Shown here: positions 41,734 to 45,584 of the stretch, piece by piece
How the letters are laid out: each line of letters starts with the position of its first letter
How positions within the stretch are numbered: position 1 is the first letter of the stretch
DNA from: Alphaproteobacteria bacterium
GTDB lineage: Bacteria > Pseudomonadota > Alphaproteobacteria > Puniceispirillales > Puniceispirillaceae
Length of the DNA: 45,584 nt
NCBI GenBank assembly: GCA_009919335.1
Contig: RGCC01000003.1
Span: 1-45,584 of the forward strand
Direction of reading: 5' to 3'
The notes under the pieces: generated by a model
Seen by the model: the letters and a program-made list of their open reading frames with translations, nothing else
Database searches by the model: none
Told to the model about the DNA's origin: nothing
Position numbers and translations under genes: made by a program

Positions 41734-42936
41734 TTGACCGAAATTGTTGAACATCGCGCCCTCCAGCCTTATGCCTGCCACGGCCCGGCAAGTCGCGGCC
41801 GCATGCTTGATGAGCAGGAACATAATTCCCCGACTAGCCGCACCCCATTTCAGCGTGACCGTGACCGCATTATCCATTCCGGTGCGTTTCGCCGCCTCAA
41901 GCACAAGACCCAAGTCTTTGTTTACCATGAAGGTGATTATTTTCGCACCCGTTTGACCCATTCGCTGGAGGTTGCGCAGATTGCACGATCAATGGCACGC
42001 GCGCTTGGCTTGAACGACGATCTAGCCGAGGCTGTCGCGCTTGCACATGATCTCGGCCATACGCCGTTTGGTCATGCGGGCGAAGATGCTCTTGACCGGT
42101 TAATGGCCGATCATGGTGGATTTGATCACAACGAACAGACTGTGCGCGTTCTCACCCAGCTGGAACAGCGTTATGCCGGTTTCAATGGCCTCAACCTGTC
42201 ATGGGAAACTCTTGAGGGTGTCGTAAAGCATCACGGGGCTATCAAGGATCGCAGCAGCCTTCGGCCAGCGATTATCGCGGTGGATAAGGCGATGGATTTA
42301 CAGCTGGAGGCTCACTCATCGGCCGAAGCGCAACTTGCTAATCTGGCTGATGACATTGCCTATCTATCGCATGATTTTGACGATGCGCTGCGTGCCGAGC
42401 TGTTTCATATTGATGATATCCGGTCTTTACCACAGGTCGGAAAGGCCCTTGCAGATATCGAATCCCGTCATGGCAAGCTAGAACTCGGCCGCGTAACGCA
42501 CGAGCTGGTGCGCCGGCTTATATCGGTGTTTGTTGAGGATATGCTTGCTGTTTCCACCATTAACCTTGCCGCATTAAACGCCAAGACGGTGGATGATATT
42601 CGCGGTCACACCAAGCCGGTGATCGGCTTTTCCCCTGAAATGGCGGCAGACCTTGAGGGCTTACGAGCCTTCTTATTTAAAAATATGTGGCGGCATTACA
42701 AGGTGAACCGGATGACCAGTAAAGCAAAACGGGTGGTGACAGATCTGTTTGATTTGTTTATGTCCGAACCGAACACATTACCGAGTGATTGGCAGTTTTA
42801 TGAAAATCAGCCTTTGAGTGACATGACAAGGACAGATCGGGCTCGTATTATCGCGGACTATATCGCCTCGATGACCGACCGATATGCCATTGTCGAGCAT
42901 GAACGCCTGTTCGACCTCGGCCCCATTTTGAGATAA
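41734..42936 (+). CDS. dgt: dNTP triphosphohydrolase (dGTPase-like, type 2)
   Basis: A protein of 400 residues starting at TTG 41734, six bases after an AGG site. The open frame continues upstream to 41662 without protein-like sequence. The N-terminus has [28 protein letters not shown], and the HD domain motifs are [15 protein letters not shown] near 71-85 (first His), [19 protein letters not shown] near 102-120 (HD pair), and a later [16 protein letters not shown] near 206. It hydrolyses dNTPs to nucleoside and triphosphate and tunes dNTP pools. The gene precedes argS by 34 bases, as in many alphaproteobacteria. Confidence 0.93.
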   Translation: MTEIVEHRALQPYACHGPASRGRMLDEQEHNSPTSRTPFQRDRDRIIHSGAFRRLKHKTQVFVYHEGDYFRTRLTHSLEVAQIARSMARALGLNDDLAEAVALAHDLGHTPFGHAGEDALDRLMADHGGFDHNEQTVRVLTQLEQRYAGFNGLNLSWETLEGVVKHHGAIKDRSSLRPAIIAVDKAMDLQLEAHSSAEAQLANLADDIAYLSHDFDDALRAELFHIDDIRSLPQVGKALADIESRHGKLELGRVTHELVRRLISVFVEDMLAVSTINLAALNAKTVDDIRGHTKPVIGFSPEMAADLEGLRAFLFKNMWRHYKVNRMTSKAKRVVTDLFDLFMSEPNTLPSDWQFYENQPLSDMTRTDRARIIADYIASMTDRYAIVEHERLFDLGPILR

Positions 42937-42970
42937 TTCCCGCTTGCGGATAGAGAAAAGACCTGAATTG

Positions 42971-44701
42971 ATGAATATTTTTTCCTGCTTTGAAGCCGAG
43001 TTTCAAACGATTATCAGCAATCTCGTCGCCACCAAACAAGTGGTGGCTGGTCTTGATACCAGCCGGGTTGTTTTTGAATTGCCGCGTGATGAAAGTCACG
43101 GCGATATCGCCACCAATGCCGCCATGGTTCTGGCAAAACAGGCGGGGAAATCACCGCGTGACCTCGCCAGCTTATTCGCTAGCGAGTTGGAAAAGATTGA
43201 CGGGGTAATTGCGGTCGAAATCGCTGGGCCAGGCTTTTTGAACTTACGCATTGAAACACGTCTATGGACCCGCGAGATCGCCGATATTCTGGCAGCTGAC
43301 CTGCACTACGGAAAAAGCGAAATCGGGGCTGGAAAGCCGGTCAATATTGAATTTGTCTCGGCCAACCCGACTGGCCCCTTACACGCCGCCCACGCCCGCG
43401 GTGCGGTGATTGGCGACGCCCTAGCAGGATTGATGGAATTTTGTGGCTGGAACGTCACACGCGAATATTACATCAATGATGCTGGCGGTCAGGTCGATGT
43501 GCTCGCACGCTCAACTTATCTGCGCTATTGCGAGGCGCTTGGCCACGATATTGGCGAAATTCCTGCCGGTCTTTACCCGGGGTTATATTTGCGCGAGGTT
43601 GGCGAGGCGCTTGCGGCACGTGATGGTGATTTGTATCTCGACAAAGCCGAGGATGAATGGATTGCAACGCTACGCAGCTTTGCCATCGACGCCATCATGA
43701 CCGGGATCAAAACCGATCTGTTAGCGCTTGGCATTAAAATGGATCAATTCTCGTCTGAGCGCGCCTTGGTCAGCTCGGGTGCGGTACAACGCGCGATTGA
43801 TAAGCTGCAGCAGGATGGCCATCTCTATCAGGGCGTTTTACAGCCGCCAAAAGGAAAAGAGCCTGAAGATTGGGAACCGCGCGAACAATTACTGTTTAAA
43901 GCCAGCGCCTTTGGTGATGACACCGACCGGCCGTTGCAAAAATCGGATGGCACATGGACATATTTTGCTGCCGATGTGGCCTATCATCTCGACAAGCTGG
44001 ATCGCACAAAAGGCCCGTTGATCAATATTTTTGGCGCTGATCACGGCGGCTATGTCAAACGCATGACCGCAGCCGTTGCCGCATTGTCCGGCCAGCAAGA
44101 TATGCTCGATATCAAATTATGCCAGCTAGTCAATCTGCTTGATAATGGGCAACCGGTCAAAATGTCGAAACGTGCTGGCACCTTTGTCACGGTTGAAGAT
44201 GTGATCGCGGCCGTTGGCGCCGATGTCATCCGGTTTATTATGCTGACCCGTCGCAATGACCAGACATTGGATTTTGATTTTGCAAAAGTTACCGAACAAT
44301 CACGCGACAACCCGGTTTTCTATGTTCAATATGCACATGCTCGGGCTTGCTCGGTCATTCGCCAGTTCGAAAAAGACCAAGTCATTCCAGCAAGCGCAAA
44401 TCTTGATCTGATTAGTGATCCGGCTGAATTGGCTGTTGTTAAAATGCTTGTTGGCTGGCCGAAACTAGTCGAATCTGCCGCAATGGCGCATGAGCCGCAT
44501 CGTATTGCCTTCTATCTTGTTGATCTTGCTAGCCGGTTTCACTCATTGTGGAACGCCGGACGAGAGAACCCATCATTGCGCTTTATCTTGGATGATGATA
44601 CGCCAACAACTGCAGCGCGCATGCATCTTGTTCAGGCAACAAGTTTCGTTATTCGGACAGGTTTAAATGTGCTATCCATTAAAGCCTTAGAGGAAATGTA
44701 G
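42971..44701 (+). CDS. argS: Arginyl-tRNA synthetase
   Basis: A protein of 576 residues from the ATG at 42971. The N-terminal Add-1 domain (about 1-110) precedes the class I core [24 protein letters not shown] near 122-145, where the HIGH signature reads HAAH. The KMSKR-type loop is [14 protein letters not shown] near 395-408, and the DALR anticodon-binding domain fills the end, with [14 protein letters not shown] near 456. It charges tRNA-Arg, including the tRNA-Arg(TCT) encoded in this window. The longer frame from 42944 has no support. It ends 8 bases before the SPOR gene. Confidence 0.95.
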   Translation: MNIFSCFEAEFQTIISNLVATKQVVAGLDTSRVVFELPRDESHGDIATNAAMVLAKQAGKSPRDLASLFASELEKIDGVIAVEIAGPGFLNLRIETRLWTREIADILAADLHYGKSEIGAGKPVNIEFVSANPTGPLHAAHARGAVIGDALAGLMEFCGWNVTREYYINDAGGQVDVLARSTYLRYCEALGHDIGEIPAGLYPGLYLREVGEALAARDGDLYLDKAEDEWIATLRSFAIDAIMTGIKTDLLALGIKMDQFSSERALVSSGAVQRAIDKLQQDGHLYQGVLQPPKGKEPEDWEPREQLLFKASAFGDDTDRPLQKSDGTWTYFAADVAYHLDKLDRTKGPLINIFGADHGGYVKRMTAAVAALSGQQDMLDIKLCQLVNLLDNGQPVKMSKRAGTFVTVEDVIAAVGADVIRFIMLTRRNDQTLDFDFAKVTEQSRDNPVFYVQYAHARACSVIRQFEKDQVIPASANLDLISDPAELAVVKMLVGWPKLVESAAMAHEPHRIAFYLVDLASRFHSLWNAGRENPSLRFILDDDTPTTAARMHLVQATSFVIRTGLNVLSIKALEEM

Positions 44702-44709
44702 AGCGCGCG

Positions 44710-45584
44710 ATGAGCGATCAAGATCAACAGGTGAGTGGCGTCAATTGGGGATGGTTCGCCGTTCTTGCCAGCATTGTCGTCGTTGTTGGCATGACCACCT
44801 ATTTCATGCTGCCCGGTCTTATCTCAAAAACAGCGAGTGATGTAACCATTGTTAAGGCTGTTGATGGGCCGATCAAGGTCAAACCAGCCGAGCCGGGCGG
44901 CGAAAAAATTGATCATCAAGATTTGCTAGTTGTCGATATTCTAAAGGGCGGTAACAAATCAGACGCCCAAGTTGAGTCACTGCGCCCCGCCGCACCAAGC
45001 CCCGAGCCACCACCGGTCATTGAGACCGATCCAAATACCGAAATGCCCGCTGCGTCAGCAACGGCCGAGCCTAATCTGGCCATGCGCGCCGATCCGGCAA
45101 CGCCTGTCACGCCGCAGCCGGATACAGAGCCAAAAAAATCATTGCCGAAGACCAAGCCGGTCAAGGCCGATACACCGAAAAAGCCAAATAGCGATGACCC
45201 GGCGCAAATAGCGGCAAAGCCAGAGCCAGCCGCAAAATCTGAGGCTAAGGCAACCAATCAGTCAAAGGCAGAAAAAGCCGCCATATCGAAAATCAAAAAA
45301 CGCGTGATCGTCATTGAGGGCGAAACGCCGCTTTACATGATCCAGCTGGCCGCGTTTCGGAGTGCCGCTAAAGCCGATGAAATGGCAAAAATCCTGTCGG
45401 CTAAACACAAATCTCGACTGAGTGATGTCGAGCTTGAGACCATGCAGGTTGACACAGGCAGCAATGGTGTTTTTTACAGAATCGTAAGTGTGCCTTTGCC
45501 GCGCGCCGATGCGGATAAGATATGCGGCGTTTTGCGCCGGTCAGGCCAAGACTGTTTTCTGCGGAAATTCACCCAACCAAATCC
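44710..45584 (+). CDS. SPOR-domain membrane protein (3' end cut by window)
   Basis: An ATG eight bases after argS opens a frame that stays open to the window edge (291 codons). There is a short cytoplasmic N-terminus with NWGWFA, one transmembrane helix (about residues 16-38), then a long periplasmic linker rich in Pro, Ala, Lys, Glu and Thr (about 60-195), and an SPOR domain from about 210, with YMIQLAAFRSAAKADEMAKIL and FYRIVSVPLPRADADKICGVLRRSGQDCFL. SPOR domains bind denuded peptidoglycan glycan strands at division sites. The place after argS, usually followed by nagZ and scpAB, is typical of alphaproteobacteria. Confidence 0.9.
   Translation, partial: MSDQDQQVSGVNWGWFAVLASIVVVVGMTTYFMLPGLISKTASDVTIVKAVDGPIKVKPAEPGGEKIDHQDLLVVDILKGGNKSDAQVESLRPAAPSPEPPPVIETDPNTEMPAASATAEPNLAMRADPATPVTPQPDTEPKKSLPKTKPVKADTPKKPNSDDPAQIAAKPEPAAKSEAKATNQSKAEKAAISKIKKRVIVIEGETPLYMIQLAAFRSAAKADEMAKILSAKHKSRLSDVELETMQVDTGSNGVFYRIVSVPLPRADADKICGVLRRSGQDCFLRKFTQPN

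Overview
The window looks like the chromosome of a marine-type alphaproteobacterium with roughly balanced GC. The evidence is the aerobic alphaproteobacterial gene set: an NDUFS4-type accessory gene of complex I, the syntenies pcm-tolC-(popZ slot)-valS and dgt-argS-SPOR, a TrpR-like YerC gene heading the his operon, and a fused NADH-dehydrogenase-like/SelD protein. A SAR116 (Puniceispirillum-like) origin is my best guess from gene content and protein style. It is inference, not proof.

Layout. 1-500: minus-strand end of an IscU/NifU-like scaffold gene and a 45-residue membrane protein. 750-8215: an Mrp/Mnh-type cation/proton antiporter operon (E, F, G, an MrpA C-terminal-like subunit, B, C, D, a second and third NuoL/MnhD-like subunit and a small membrane protein). 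The segment around 6120-7985 has different codon use. 8259-8940: a DUF192 protein and tRNA-Pro. 9191-12650: a polar amino acid ABC transporter. 12666-16540: a DUF3445 haem N-demethylase homologue, an FkbM methyltransferase with a T8 slippery tract, the NDUFS4-type gene, tRNA-Arg, a membrane protein, a predicted small RNA with anti-Shine-Dalgarno loops, and two tiny lipoproteins. 16761-20469: threonate dehydrogenase-like gene, sulfurtransferase, cysteine synthase, SixA-type phosphatase.

20651-26199: a tight his operon (yerC-hisG-hisCB-hisH-hisA-hisF-hisIE). It is enterobacterial in style: long HisG, fused HisIE, E. coli-like HisA and HisF. It lacks hisD and the histidinol-phosphatase domain, and HisC is fused directly to the HisB dehydratase. 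26834-30930 (minus): flavin reductase, then the selenouridine pair selD (fused) and mnmH, whose stop codon lies inside the tRNA-Asn gene. 31056-33379: an EamA exporter, tRNA-Cys and a lone prepilin with a lectin-like body. 33468-38363: pcm, a tolC with an internal deletion and frameshift, a PopZ-like gene, and a valS with the same kind of lesion. 38427-45584: ilvD, a bidirectional terminator, xthA-erpA (minus), dgt, argS and an SPOR-domain protein cut by the window end.

Points most worth a second look: the HisC-HisB fusion in a reduced his operon of apparent foreign type, the predicted anti-SD small RNA near 15.9 kb, the two deletion-frameshift lesions 3.3 kb apart in tolC and valS, the mosaic segment in the antiporter operon, the tRNA-Asn/mnmH overlap next to repeated CAAGCGAT motifs, and the prepilin-lectin protein.
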